Source of the DNA: Trichocoleus sp. FACHB-46
GTDB lineage: Bacteria > Cyanobacteriota > Cyanobacteriia > FACHB-46
Length of the DNA stretch: 64,000 bases
Reading direction: 5' to 3'
Assembly: GCF_014695385.1 (NCBI RefSeq)
Contig: NZ_JACJOD010000014.1
Span: 1 to 64,000, forward strand
Shown here: positions 29,001 to 37,944 of the stretch, in pieces
Layout: every line of letters starts with the position of its first letter
How positions within the stretch are numbered: position 1 is the stretch's first letter
Position numbers and translations under genes: made by a program
The notes under the pieces: model-generated
Database searches by the model: none
The model's input: the letters and a program-made list of their open reading frames with translations, nothing else
What the model was told of the DNA's origin: nothing

Positions 29001-30251
29001 ATGCTTCCAGTCAGCCCGCCCCCTCCTGAGAGTGGATTTCGCAGCTTGATCAAAAATCGAGCATTTTTGGCGTTGTGGATGGGGCAATTACTCTCGCAAG
29101 TCGCGGATAAAGTTTTTTTCGTGCTGCTGATTACCTTGCTGGTAGATTACAAACCCCTACCAGGGCTAGAAAACTCGATGCGATCAGTGCTGATGGTTGC
29201 CTTCACGTTGCCTGCCATTCTGTTTGGTTCTGCGGCTGGCATCTTTGTCGATCGCTTTCCTAAAAAGCACATTCTCACTATCTGCAATGTCAGCCGTGGC
29301 CTGCTCACCTTGCTTATCCCGATCTTGCCCAAGGCGTTTCTGATTCTCCTGATCATCACCTTCGCTGAATCAGTGCTGACTCAGTTTTTTGCGCCCGCAG
29401 AACAGGCAGCCATTCCGCTCTTGGTGGAAAAAGAAGGGTTAATGACCGCCAATGCGTTGTTTACAACGACGATGCTGGGGTCATTAATTATTGGATTTGC
29501 CGTGGGTGAACCGTTGTTGAGCTTGGCGAGAGTTGGGGGTGACTTCGGCCAGGAGATTTTGGTGGGGGGGCTTTATCTGATTGCGGGAGCCGTCTTGTGG
29601 CTCGTCCCAATTCGAGAAAAGCATGTCAGCGATCACTTGGTAGCGGTTCATCCTTGGCATGACTTCAAAGCAGGGCTGCGTTACCTCAAGAAAGAGCGAC
29701 TGGTGAGTAATGCTTTGCTCCAACTCACTATTTTGTATTCTGTCTTTGCTGCCCTAACGGTTCTCGCCATTAACTTGGTAGAAGATATTGGCCTTAAACC
29801 CAATCAATTTGGCTTTCTGCTAGCCGCAGCAGGCATTGGTATGGTCTTTGGGGCAGGAGTGCTAGGTCATTGGGGCGATCGCTTCCATCACAAACCCCTA
29901 CCCTTGATTGGGTTCTTGTGTATGGCTTTTGCCCTGAGTATGTTTACCTTTACCACTAACCTATGGATCGGTTTAAGTTTAAGTGCCTTCTTGGGCGTGG
30001 GTGCTTCGATGATTGGCGTACCCATGCAAACTTTAATTCATCAACAAACGCCAGAGTCCATGCGGGGCAAAGTGTTTGGCTTTCAAAATAATGTCGTTAA
30101 CATCGCACTGAGCCTACCACTCGCGATCGCGGGGCCGCTCACCGATGCAATTGGTTTGCGAGCGGTGCTCCTAGGCATGAGCATTTTAGTTAGTATGGTA
30201 GGAATTTGGGCTTGGCAAAACACCCGCCGAGTTCTGCAAGATGTGATCTAA
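29001..30251 (+). CDS. MFS transporter
   Basis: A 416-aa integral membrane protein with about 12 transmembrane segments and major-facilitator landmarks: the NRAFLALWMGQLLSQVADKV opening and the cytoplasmic loop FVDRFPKKHIL between helices 2 and 3 (G-x-x-x-D-R-x-x-K/R type). The overall pattern is closest to the LplT/Bcr-like single-component transporters. The substrate cannot be inferred. It is monocistronic; two small hairpins follow the stop codon. Confidence 0.88.
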   Translation: MLPVSPPPPESGFRSLIKNRAFLALWMGQLLSQVADKVFFVLLITLLVDYKPLPGLENSMRSVLMVAFTLPAILFGSAAGIFVDRFPKKHILTICNVSRGLLTLLIPILPKAFLILLIITFAESVLTQFFAPAEQAAIPLLVEKEGLMTANALFTTTMLGSLIIGFAVGEPLLSLARVGGDFGQEILVGGLYLIAGAVLWLVPIREKHVSDHLVAVHPWHDFKAGLRYLKKERLVSNALLQLTILYSVFAALTVLAINLVEDIGLKPNQFGFLLAAAGIGMVFGAGVLGHWGDRFHHKPLPLIGFLCMAFALSMFTFTTNLWIGLSLSAFLGVGASMIGVPMQTLIHQQTPESMRGKVFGFQNNVVNIALSLPLAIAGPLTDAIGLRAVLLGMSILVSMVGIWAWQNTRRVLQDVI

Positions 30252-30267
30252 TCGCATCGGACTAGGA

Positions 30268-30318
30268 CTGTCATCAGTTCCTGACAGCAGCTACACCTCT
30301 ACCCTTTATCAGGTGTAG
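30268..30318 (+). other. Two adjacent small hairpins between MFS gene and ilvB
   Basis: CTGTCA (30268-30273) pairs with TGACAG (30282-30287), and CTACACCT (30291-30298) pairs with AGGTGTAG (30311-30318). The second is followed by GTTTGAT, not a clear T-run. It may be a weak terminator for the transporter gene or part of the ilvB leader. Confidence 0.4.
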
Positions 30319-30469
30319 GTTTGATCTATGTTCAGCCAATCTAGAAACTGTTGAGACTTATCTATCGACAGGGATCAGGATTGGGATCTAAACTGAAGTC
30401 TTAGTCTTGAATGCATCATTAGATACAAAAGTCATCCACCTTAACCTATAGCGGTCGAGAGGTCTTCCT

Positions 30470-32305
30470 GTGCAGTTGCAGAGTGTAGCGGTCAAGCGTG
30501 CGTCTGGTGCTTTCGCATTAATTGATAGTTTGAAACGTCACGGCGTTAAACACATTTTTGGTTATCCCGGTGGCGCGATTCTGCCAATTTATGATGAGCT
30601 GTACCGCGCTGAGGCGGCTGGCGGCATTCACCACATTCTGGTTAGGCATGAACAGGGAGCGGCTCATGCGGCTGACGGTTATGCGCGGGCTACGGGTGAA
30701 GTTGGCGTTTGCTTCGCCACATCTGGTCCCGGTGCCACCAATCTAGTGACTGGCATTGCCACGGCTCACATGGATTCCATTCCCTTAGTTGTGGTGACTG
30801 GGCAAGTCGCACGAGCTGCGATCGGCAGTGATGCTTTCCAAGAAACCGATATTTGGGGCATTACGCTACCCATCGTCAAGCACTCCTATGTAGTGCGCGA
30901 TCCTAGAGACATGGCTCGGATTACGGCTGAAGCATTTTACATTGCCAGTTCTGGTCGTCCTGGTCCTGTCTTGATTGACGTGCCTAAGGATGTAGCCTTA
31001 GAAGAATTTGACTATGTACCCGTTGACCCTAGCAGCGTTAAGCTAGCGGGCTATCGACCCACAGTTAGAGGCAACCCGCGCCAAGTTGTACAAGCACTCA
31101 AGCTAATTCGAGAATCTCGGCAACCCCTGCTTTACATCGGAGGCGGCGCGATCGCGGCTGGAGCGCATAGAGAAGTTCGTGAGCTAGCAGAGCGCTTCCA
31201 AATTCCCGTCACCACAACCTTAATGGGCAAAGGCTCATTTGAAGAGACTCACCCCTTGGCCCTCGGCATGTTGGGTATGCATGGGACAGCCTACGCCAAC
31301 TTTTCTGTCACCGAGTGTGATCTGCTGATTGCAGTTGGGGCTAGATTTGATGACCGCGTGACTGGCAAACTAGACGAATTTGCCTCCCGCGCTAAAGTCA
31401 TTCACATTGACATCGATCCTGCTGAAGTCGGCAAGAACCGAGCACCTCAAGTTCCCATTGTGGGTGATGTCCGACAAGTGTTGACGGACTTATTACAACG
31501 CAGCACCGAAGACGGAGATAGTCGCTACTCCACTCAAACCCAGGCTTGGCTAGAGCGGATTAACCGCTGGCGAGAAGATTATCCACTCGTAGTGCCTCAG
31601 TATCCGGGCAGCTTAGCTCCACAGGAAGTCATTGTAGAACTAAGCCGTCAAGCGCCTGCCGCTTACTACACTACCGATGTAGGCCAACACCAAATGTGGT
31701 CAGCCCAGTTTCTCAAGAATGGCCCTCGTCGTTGGATTTCCAGCGCTGGCCTAGGAACGATGGGCTTTGGCTTGCCTGCGGCAATGGGAGCTAAAGTTGC
31801 TTTACCGGATGAACAGGTGATTTGTATCAGCGGTGACGCTAGCTTCCAAATGAATCTCCAAGAGCTAGCCACCTTGGCTCAATACGGCATCAACGTCAAA
31901 ACTGTCATCCTCAACAATGGTTGGCAGGGCATGGTGCGGCAATGGCAGGAAGCTTTCTACGGCGAACGCTACTCTTCCTCCAACATGGAAGTTGGCATGC
32001 CTGATTTTGTGAAGCTAGCAGATGCCTTTGGTATCAAAGGCATGGTGATCCATTCCCGCGAGGAGTTGCAAGATGCGATCGCTGAAATGCTAGCCCATGA
32101 CGGTCCCGTACTCGTAGAAGCTCGGGTGAAGAGAGATGAGAACTGTTACCCAATGGTGGCTCCTGGCAAGAGCAATGCCCAGATGATTGGTTTGCCAGAG
32201 CGCGACAAGCTAGGAAAGGCAGCAGAGCTAATTTACTGTAATAGCTGCGGTGCGAAAAACATCTCTACCAACAACTTCTGCCCAGAGTGCGGCACTAAGC
32301 TGTAA
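30470..32305 (+). CDS. ilvB: Acetolactate synthase, large (catalytic) subunit
   Basis: Thiamine-diphosphate enzyme making acetolactate or acetohydroxybutyrate, the first common step of branched-chain amino acid synthesis. The N-terminal TPP domain has GYPGGAILP and catalytic Glu61 ([15 protein letters not shown]); the C-terminal TPP motif starts at [10 protein letters not shown]. The start codon is GTG at 30470. Unusual: after the normal ending ([14 protein letters not shown]) there is a short linker and a zinc-ribbon-like tail with Cys590, Cys593, Cys604 and Cys607 (C-x2-C-x10-C-x2-C). The small subunit gene is not adjacent. A strong terminator follows. Confidence 0.95.
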   Translation: MQLQSVAVKRASGAFALIDSLKRHGVKHIFGYPGGAILPIYDELYRAEAAGGIHHILVRHEQGAAHAADGYARATGEVGVCFATSGPGATNLVTGIATAHMDSIPLVVVTGQVARAAIGSDAFQETDIWGITLPIVKHSYVVRDPRDMARITAEAFYIASSGRPGPVLIDVPKDVALEEFDYVPVDPSSVKLAGYRPTVRGNPRQVVQALKLIRESRQPLLYIGGGAIAAGAHREVRELAERFQIPVTTTLMGKGSFEETHPLALGMLGMHGTAYANFSVTECDLLIAVGARFDDRVTGKLDEFASRAKVIHIDIDPAEVGKNRAPQVPIVGDVRQVLTDLLQRSTEDGDSRYSTQTQAWLERINRWREDYPLVVPQYPGSLAPQEVIVELSRQAPAAYYTTDVGQHQMWSAQFLKNGPRRWISSAGLGTMGFGLPAAMGAKVALPDEQVICISGDASFQMNLQELATLAQYGINVKTVILNNGWQGMVRQWQEAFYGERYSSSNMEVGMPDFVKLADAFGIKGMVIHSREELQDAIAEMLAHDGPVLVEARVKRDENCYPMVAPGKSNAQMIGLPERDKLGKAAELIYCNSCGAKNISTNNFCPECGTKL

Positions 32306-32332
32306 CTCAGCAGAACCATTAAAATTGGTAGG

Positions 32333-32359
32333 GGCAGGTCTTTGGCCTGCCTTTTTTTT
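32333..32359 (+). terminator. Intrinsic terminator of ilvB
   Basis: GGCAGG (32333-32338) pairs with CCTGCC (32346-32351) around a 7-nt loop and is followed directly by eight T (32352-32359). It lies 28 bp after the ilvB stop codon. Confidence 0.9.
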
Positions 32360-32385
32360 GTGCCTGTCCCTTTATAATTCAATGG

Positions 32386-32877
32386 TTAATTCGCGGTCGG
32401 CACATTATCAAAAGCTACCGTTTTAGGGATAAAAATATCGATCGCGTTGCCTCCTTCAGGAATGCGGAGCCAAACACAAGCATCGGCTGACGCAGAGGGA
32501 CGCAATTGAAATAACGAAATACTGCCAGTCGAGCGATCGAGACTCACCGCTTCATAAGTCTCACTGGTATCTGGATTCCGGGCATTCGGGCCATTTACAG
32601 ATGTTTCTGGGTCTTTAATGCGCTTAACTGTCAACAACTCTACCTTGGCCTTGGTATCTAAGGCAGGTTGGACAAATTGTCCCGGTTGGATTTGAGGAAT
32701 GGGACTAGATGTGGGAGATGCGACTAAATTAGCAGGAGCGGCAGTTCCAAGATTGAGGGTTGTAGATGCTGCATTTCCTGGCCCAGGCACCGAATTACTT
32801 GATAGAGCGCCTTGATTCGTAGACTGATTTGCATCGGAACCATTTGAGAGGTTGGCTGTACTCAATTGAGTACACAA
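32386..32877 (-). CDS. Unknown protein, shortened paralogue of the upstream gene
   Basis: This 163-aa ORF has no ATG or GTG start; the first possible start is TTG at 32877, and an in-frame stop lies about 30 bases further upstream. Its C-terminal half is clearly related to the 218-aa protein encoded just upstream (shared Q-PG-QFVQPALDxKA/KLVQPGLDNKA, KRIKDPET/ERIQDPDT, STGSISL/STGPISL and VWLRIPE/VWLRVPE). Compared with it, about 25 residues in the middle and the membrane anchor are missing. It is either an unusual exported/secreted partner with a TTG start or a decaying tandem duplicate. Function unknown. Confidence 0.45.
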   Translation of the reverse strand: MCTQLSTANLSNGSDANQSTNQGALSSNSVPGPGNAASTTLNLGTAAPANLVASPTSSPIPQIQPGQFVQPALDTKAKVELLTVKRIKDPETSVNGPNARNPDTSETYEAVSLDRSTGSISLFQLRPSASADACVWLRIPEGGNAIDIFIPKTVAFDNVPTAN

Positions 32878-32923
32878 CCTATTACTGCTGCGCCCTTCTA
32901 CTGCAGGTCATCTACCGAAGGCG

Positions 32924-33580
32924 TTATTTCGCAACCTTGACTGCTTGAAACAATTCAGTTTCCGGTACGCGGATATTTAAGATCTTAACTGCCTCTGGTA
33001 CCCGCAGCCAAACATAAGCATCCACCGATGCGCCTTTGCGAATTCCCTCCAAAGAAATTGGACCCGTTGATTTCCTGATGGCATCCACAGGTTCATAGGT
33101 AGCGATATCACTACCTGAGTCTTGGGCCGTGGCACCTCCTACATTGATGAAGTCGTAGGCGCTGACGTTCTCAGCAAGACGACGAATCCGTAATTTGACA
33201 TTGACAACATCAGAATTGCCAGTGTCTGGATCTTGAATGCGTTCCGCTGATAGCAAAGTCACTTCTGCTTTATTGTCGAGTCCTGGCTGAACCAATTTGC
33301 CTGCCTCGGTTGGCACAGCGCTGGGTGAACTAGCAGTTGCAGTTAGTGACTTATCCTTTGCAGCTTCAGGCTTTGTCTGGGTCTGGGTGGTATCGGCAGG
33401 CTTAGCTGCTTGCTGGAGTTGCCGCACTTGATAGGCAGCAAAACCGCTCAATGCTAATGCTAGTAAAGAGAAAAGGAGCGCCAATTTGGATGACGAACTG
33501 CCGATAGAGCTTTGCCGCTGAGCATCTGAGCGCACAAGGGGTTTTTCACTTTCTCGGCCACGGGTTTTCATAAGTAGCAT
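32924..33580 (-). CDS. Membrane-anchored protein of unknown function
   Basis: A 218-aa protein: short charged N-terminus, one transmembrane segment (about 32-50), a Lys/Ala/Thr-rich linker, and a C-terminal globular part (about 92-218) that ends in repeated VWLRVPE-type strands. I do not recognise the family. The soluble part is likely outside the membrane. A start at the fourth codon (33571, MKTRGRE) is also possible. The following ORF on the same strand, 46 bp downstream, is a shortened paralogue, which suggests tandem duplication. It is divergent from the PBP4-type gene. Confidence 0.6.
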   Translation of the reverse strand: MLLMKTRGRESEKPLVRSDAQRQSSIGSSSSKLALLFSLLALALSGFAAYQVRQLQQAAKPADTTQTQTKPEAAKDKSLTATASSPSAVPTEAGKLVQPGLDNKAEVTLLSAERIQDPDTGNSDVVNVKLRIRRLAENVSAYDFINVGGATAQDSGSDIATYEPVDAIRKSTGPISLEGIRKGASVDAYVWLRVPEAVKILNIRVPETELFQAVKVAK

Positions 33581-33763
33581 TACTGAGATAGCCTTGTATT
33601 ACAATGAGATTTGCGTGTACTGAGTTCGGATCAAGATGAGGCTATTGTAAGGGAAAGCTATTCATTCCGTGATCCCCTCTTGCGGTCCCTCCGAATCTTG
33701 TCAATCCTTTTATACTCTCTTCATCTCCACTTAAAACTTACTTCGCCTAGTCAAGCTGGCAAT

Positions 33764-35308
33764 ATGCCTATCACTCTCCGCAAGTCGATCGCCTCATTGC
33801 TATGTTTTTTTGCATTAGGAACGGTGGGGGTAGGAGCGCAACCAAAAGCTGGATTAGCCACTCCAGGTAATGCTACGCCTGCGCCAATTTGCCCTACTCA
33901 ATTAGACTCTGCGATCGCCCAAATCCTCCAAAGCGTTTCCTCTACAAATCGTTCCGCCTTTGCGCGCGCCCGCTGGGGCATCCTGATTCAAACCTTGGCC
34001 TCGACGAACGCTCCAAGAGAAACTTTGTATGCTCAGGACAGCGATCGCTACTTTTTGCCTGCTTCTAACGCCAAGTTGTTGACCACTGCGGTTGCTCTGC
34101 ATCAATTAACGCCACAGTTTCGCATTCGCACCTCGGTATACCAGGTTAAGAGCCAAGGGAAGGTAAATCTACGCATTGTTGGGCGAGGCGATCCTAGTTT
34201 GACAGACCAGGAACTCAGCATTCTGGCGCAGCAATTACGTCGTCAAGGCATTCAATCAGTTGATCAGTTGCTCGGGGACGAATCCTACTTTCGTGGTCCC
34301 GTGCCTAACCCGCAATGGGAATGGGGCGACATCCAAGCGGGATACGGCGCACCCGTCAACAGCTTAATCTTGAATCAAAACGCAGTCGGGCTCCAGTTGT
34401 GGCCGCAAGCAGTGGGACAACCGTTGCGAGTGCAGTGGGATGATCCGGCAGAGGCGAGGCGATGGCGCATCAACAATCAATCAGTAACTGTCAAAGACAC
34501 AGAAGATGAGTTTGTAGAGGTAGGGCGGGATTTAAGCCAGCCGTTGCTGCGAGTGCAAGGACAACTGCGGGTAGGAGGTCCACCAGAACCTGTAGCAGTA
34601 GCGATCGCTGAACCCAGCCAGAATTTTTTGCGCCGATTCCAGCGAGCTTTAGCAGCTCAACAAATTCGCGTTGGCCAAACATTAGTTACCCACACACCCA
34701 CTACTAGAGCAGAGACAGAAATTGCCGCGATCGCCTCTCCCCCGTTATCAACCCTGCTGATTGAAACCAATCGAGAGAGCAACAATCTCTATGCCGAGGC
34801 AATTTTGCGGACTTTAGGAGCAAATGCTGGAGCCAACTTAGAACAAGCTGCGGATCTATCTACTGCTGAGCAAGGTTTAGCAGTCGTCCAGCAAACCCTG
34901 ACTAAATTGGAGGTGGAACCGGATAGCTATGTTTTAGCGGATGGCTCAGGATTGTCTCGCCATAACTTAGTTAGTCCTGCTGCTTTAGTGCAAACCTTAC
35001 AAGCGAGCGCCCAGTTACCAGAAGCTAAGATTTATCGTGCCTCTCTACCAGTGGCAGGTGTGAGTGGCACCTTACAAAACCGCTTTCGAGACACTCCAGT
35101 CCAAGGACGGCTTCAAGCTAAAACGGGAACGCTGTCGGGCATTGCGGCTTTGTCAGGCTACCTCAATCCACCTCAGTATCAGCCACTTGTGTTTAGCATC
35201 ATTGTCAACCACTCGAATCAACCTGCATCAACCCTACGGCAAACCATTGATGAGATTGTGCTCACCCTGACTCGGTTGCGTCCCTGTGGTCGTAACTCCA
35301 GTTTCTAG
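33764..35308 (+). CDS. dacB: D-alanyl-D-alanine carboxypeptidase/endopeptidase (PBP4, DacB family)
   Basis: Peptidase family S13 enzyme that trims or cuts cross-links of peptidoglycan in the periplasm. The three active-site motifs are visible: SNAK (SxxK, after FLPA), SNN (SxN, in RESNNLYAE) and KTG (LQAKTGTLSG). The gene encodes 514 aa from the ATG at 33764, which begins a good signal peptide (MPITLRKS followed by a hydrophobic stretch ending AQ). A longer in-frame ORF reaches back to 33611, but that extension is hydrophobic-poor and unlikely. It lies beside fraE, whose operon ends convergently only 9 bp away. Confidence 0.92.
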   Translation: MPITLRKSIASLLCFFALGTVGVGAQPKAGLATPGNATPAPICPTQLDSAIAQILQSVSSTNRSAFARARWGILIQTLASTNAPRETLYAQDSDRYFLPASNAKLLTTAVALHQLTPQFRIRTSVYQVKSQGKVNLRIVGRGDPSLTDQELSILAQQLRRQGIQSVDQLLGDESYFRGPVPNPQWEWGDIQAGYGAPVNSLILNQNAVGLQLWPQAVGQPLRVQWDDPAEARRWRINNQSVTVKDTEDEFVEVGRDLSQPLLRVQGQLRVGGPPEPVAVAIAEPSQNFLRRFQRALAAQQIRVGQTLVTHTPTTRAETEIAAIASPPLSTLLIETNRESNNLYAEAILRTLGANAGANLEQAADLSTAEQGLAVVQQTLTKLEVEPDSYVLADGSGLSRHNLVSPAALVQTLQASAQLPEAKIYRASLPVAGVSGTLQNRFRDTPVQGRLQAKTGTLSGIAALSGYLNPPQYQPLVFSIIVNHSNQPASTLRQTIDEIVLTLTRLRPCGRNSSF

Positions 35309-35316
35309 ACCGAGCG

Positions 35317-36090
35317 TTAGAATTGCCGTCGAGTAAAAATCAAAATCGCGATCGCTAGCAGCAACACTGTGTAAACCAGTCCGTATCCTGCATTCAGCAA
35401 CAGTTCTCTAGGAGCCGCCAAGACTCCATAAACTGCTTCATTCTTGAGGTCGAGCCGAGCTAGATCAGGTAAAAATAAGTAGATGCCTTTGGTGAGACGG
35501 CGCAAATCGGGACTAGAAGCTAAGTTGCCTAGGGTTACCAAGTCGCGGCTGAAATGTCCAACTAGATAAACGGCGAAGGTGAGTAAAGTGGCTAACAGCG
35601 AACTGGTAAACACCCCGAACAAAATTGCCGCTGCCGTGATTAGAGACAACTCTAGAAACAAATAAAGCACCGCCACCAAGATGCTGACCAGCGGATACTG
35701 AATCTGCGCCCAAGTTAGCACTCCTAGATAAATTGCAGTCATGAGCGACAGGAGTACAGCCAAAACTGCGGACAAACCTAAGTGTTTGCCAATGATGAAT
35801 TCAGCGCGGCTCATCGGCTTAGCAATTAGCACCAAGACCGTGCGTTTTTCAATTTCTTTGTTAACCAAGCCAGTGCCCACAAACACGGCAATGATCAAAC
35901 TCAGGGCTGTAATCCCCGCCAACCCGACATCTAGCAAGATTTTGTTTTCTGTGCCTGCCGCAACTTCTGGCAGCAATCGCAGCGCCATAATCAGCAGCAA
36001 GGCAAAGAAGCCGATCAAATATAGGATGCGATCGCGGATGACTTCCCAAAAGACATTGGTGGCGATCGTAAAGATTCTGCCGAGATTCAC
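35317..36090 (-). CDS. fraE: ABC-2-type permease FraE (filament integrity)
   Basis: A 257-aa integral membrane protein with about six transmembrane segments, related to ABC-2-type permeases; the motif NKEIEKRTVLVLIAKPMSR after the second segment is typical. In Anabaena, the third gene of the fraC-fraD-fraE operon is such a permease and is needed for filament integrity. Here it likewise follows fraC and fraD on the same strand, 36 bp after fraD. No ATP-binding partner is encoded nearby. The assignment rests on both the family and the conserved gene order. Confidence 0.82.
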   Translation of the reverse strand: MNLGRIFTIATNVFWEVIRDRILYLIGFFALLLIMALRLLPEVAAGTENKILLDVGLAGITALSLIIAVFVGTGLVNKEIEKRTVLVLIAKPMSRAEFIIGKHLGLSAVLAVLLSLMTAIYLGVLTWAQIQYPLVSILVAVLYLFLELSLITAAAILFGVFTSSLLATLLTFAVYLVGHFSRDLVTLGNLASSPDLRRLTKGIYLFLPDLARLDLKNEAVYGVLAAPRELLLNAGYGLVYTVLLLAIAILIFTRRQF

Positions 36091-36126
36091 CTTCTCACTC
36101 CTTCAGCAATTCCTGCAAAGCAGACC

Positions 36127-37269
36127 CTAGGATTGCAAAGTTGGGCCTGGTTGAACTAAAGTAGGCCGACTAATAGATCCGCATTCAATCTTACTAGTGC
36201 TTGTCGTTTGCGGTATCGCTTCAGGAGCCTCAGGCGTTGGGGCAATAGGAGTAGCTGGGCTGACAGAAGTTTGCTCATTGCTGGGCGCTAGGGAACCGCT
36301 GTCCGGCGTTGAAGCTGAAGGGGCAGGCTGGACAGAGATACCAGCTTCAGGGGTAGGCGAGGCAGAAACAGCAGCTTCAGGAGCGGGTGAAGCAGTGGCA
36401 GGTGGGTTCTCTCCCTGAGTGATGCGGCAAGTTTTAGTAAGATAGTGGCTAGCAAGGTCAGAACTCGGCCCTTGCCAGAGAGCAAGCAACTGCAAAGTGT
36501 AATCTGGTTGATCGGGCAAAAATTGCGCTTGCAATTGCCATAAAGCATTTTCTTCCGAGGCAGGCAGTTGTTGCATTACAGCATTTTCAAACTCGGTTGG
36601 CTGTTGCTTGAGCGTTAAGAGCCACCGCTCTACCTCTGACCAAGAACGCGGTTCCAGTTCCGCTTTTAGCGTAGCCTCTGCCTGATTGAGAATGATCACA
36701 CCCGTTGGAGCTTGGGTTGTTTGCACCCCCAGACGCACGACAAAATTGCTTTGATTAAAATCATTTGCTAACAAGCTGGGGTAGATTTCTAACCAACCTT
36801 GAATCACAAAGTAAAGTTGAAACCAACAGCTAATAATTAAATTGCTTAAAAAAAGAATGACGAGTCTTTGACGGCCCGCTGGGGTGGGAGCCCTAAACCG
36901 AGGGCCTGATTGGATAAACTCTCCTAAAGAAGCGATCGCGGCTGAAATCAAGGGCCAACTAATAAACAGTAGCGAGGGACGTTCATCTAGCCATTCACCA
37001 AACAAAAAAATACTCACTAAGATGCCTGTAATCCAAGGCCCTAAAGACAGACCTCCGATCTGGATCGGGTTCTCAGTGGTGAACCACCCTACCCCAAAAA
37101 TCAAAAAAATCCAGCCGCAAGTTGCTAGCAAATCGCGAACTAAATCACCTGCCAAGGCTGCCATCAGACAAGAAAAAATACTTAGCAAAATCAAAGTTTG
37201 CCAAGAAAAAGCTTTTGGCGGTAGTAATAACTTTTGTAGCGTCTCAAAAATTTCTTTAACTCTGTCCAT
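36127..37269 (-). CDS. fraD: Septal junction protein FraD (DUF5357 type)
   Basis: A 380-aa membrane protein. About five transmembrane segments lie in the first 157 residues (near 24-42, 45-62, 75-90, 97-112 and 133-157). A soluble part follows (about 165-285), and then an unusual Pro/Ala/Ser/Thr-rich tail of roughly 90 residues with repeated SPAPEA-like units. In Anabaena, FraD is a component of septal junctions that let neighbouring cells exchange small molecules; the five-segment plus periplasmic layout agrees. It overlaps fraC by 14 bp. The low-complexity tail may reach into the septal peptidoglycan, but this is inference. Confidence 0.83.
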   Translation of the reverse strand: MDRVKEIFETLQKLLLPPKAFSWQTLILLSIFSCLMAALAGDLVRDLLATCGWIFLIFGVGWFTTENPIQIGGLSLGPWITGILVSIFLFGEWLDERPSLLFISWPLISAAIASLGEFIQSGPRFRAPTPAGRQRLVILFLSNLIISCWFQLYFVIQGWLEIYPSLLANDFNQSNFVVRLGVQTTQAPTGVIILNQAEATLKAELEPRSWSEVERWLLTLKQQPTEFENAVMQQLPASEENALWQLQAQFLPDQPDYTLQLLALWQGPSSDLASHYLTKTCRITQGENPPATASPAPEAAVSASPTPEAGISVQPAPSASTPDSGSLAPSNEQTSVSPATPIAPTPEAPEAIPQTTSTSKIECGSISRPTLVQPGPTLQS

Positions 37270-37807
37270 TCGCTTTAAAGCTCAGGTCGAATGCACGCGC
37301 CAATAAGATCAACAAAATAACACTGTAGCTACAAGCATTCGCTAATAAAATTGTAGTCGCTCGGTTGGTAGCAGCCAGGCTCAGCTCCCGACGTTGCAGC
37401 TTATCACGAGAACGAAGGATTTTTTGAGTGCTTACTTCTTCTTTCTTGTTTCTTTGTAGCAATATTTCTAATAGTTCTAGTCCTTGCAACTCAACAATGA
37501 AAGTACCAAAAAAGGTAAACAAACCAACCATAATTAACAGAGTATTGGTATTTGTGGAACGAGCATTAAAAAGGATATAGCTCATTAATGGGCCTTTCCA
37601 ATCCAGAGGCAGAGCAGGTTCCAGCGTAAAGAAAAATAGCCAACCAATGGCAGTAGATAAGAGATTGATCGAGGCAGAATATTCTAGGCTAATTCTACGG
37701 CTCAACTTTAATCGCTCTTGTAATACCACCGACTCGATCGCGATCGCGATGAATAAAAAGAGTAGTTGAAATAGGATAGCCCGCAATGGCAAAACAAACG
37801 AAAACAC
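37256..37807 (-). CDS. fraC: Filament integrity protein FraC
   Basis: A 183-aa membrane protein with four hydrophobic segments (about 5-24, 40-60, 90-108 and 152-172) and a charged cytoplasmic loop (about 118-146). Length, topology and position as first gene of a three-gene operon followed by FraD- and FraE-type genes match Anabaena FraC, required for septum maturation and cell-cell communication in filaments. The stop overlaps the fraD start by 14 bp, indicating translational coupling. Its presence suggests a filamentous organism. Confidence 0.82.
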   Translation of the reverse strand: MFSFVLPLRAILFQLLFLFIAIAIESVVLQERLKLSRRISLEYSASINLLSTAIGWLFFFTLEPALPLDWKGPLMSYILFNARSTNTNTLLIMVGLFTFFGTFIVELQGLELLEILLQRNKKEEVSTQKILRSRDKLQRRELSLAATNRATTILLANACSYSVILLILLARAFDLSFKANGQS

Positions 37808-37944
37808 GGGTCTACCTCCTCAACAGCTGTTTTCATAAGCTAGCTTTTTCAGCCACTTTTCCAGCCCATAATCTCTGAATTTTATTTCAAGTAAAGCTGA
37901 CAGCACCTCCGCTAAGATGAAACTGCACGAGAAAACTGAGAGCT

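Noticed and set aside
33611-33763. N-terminal extension of the PBP4-type protein
   Set aside because: The signal peptide starts at ATG 33764; the upstream 51 codons have no family likeness.
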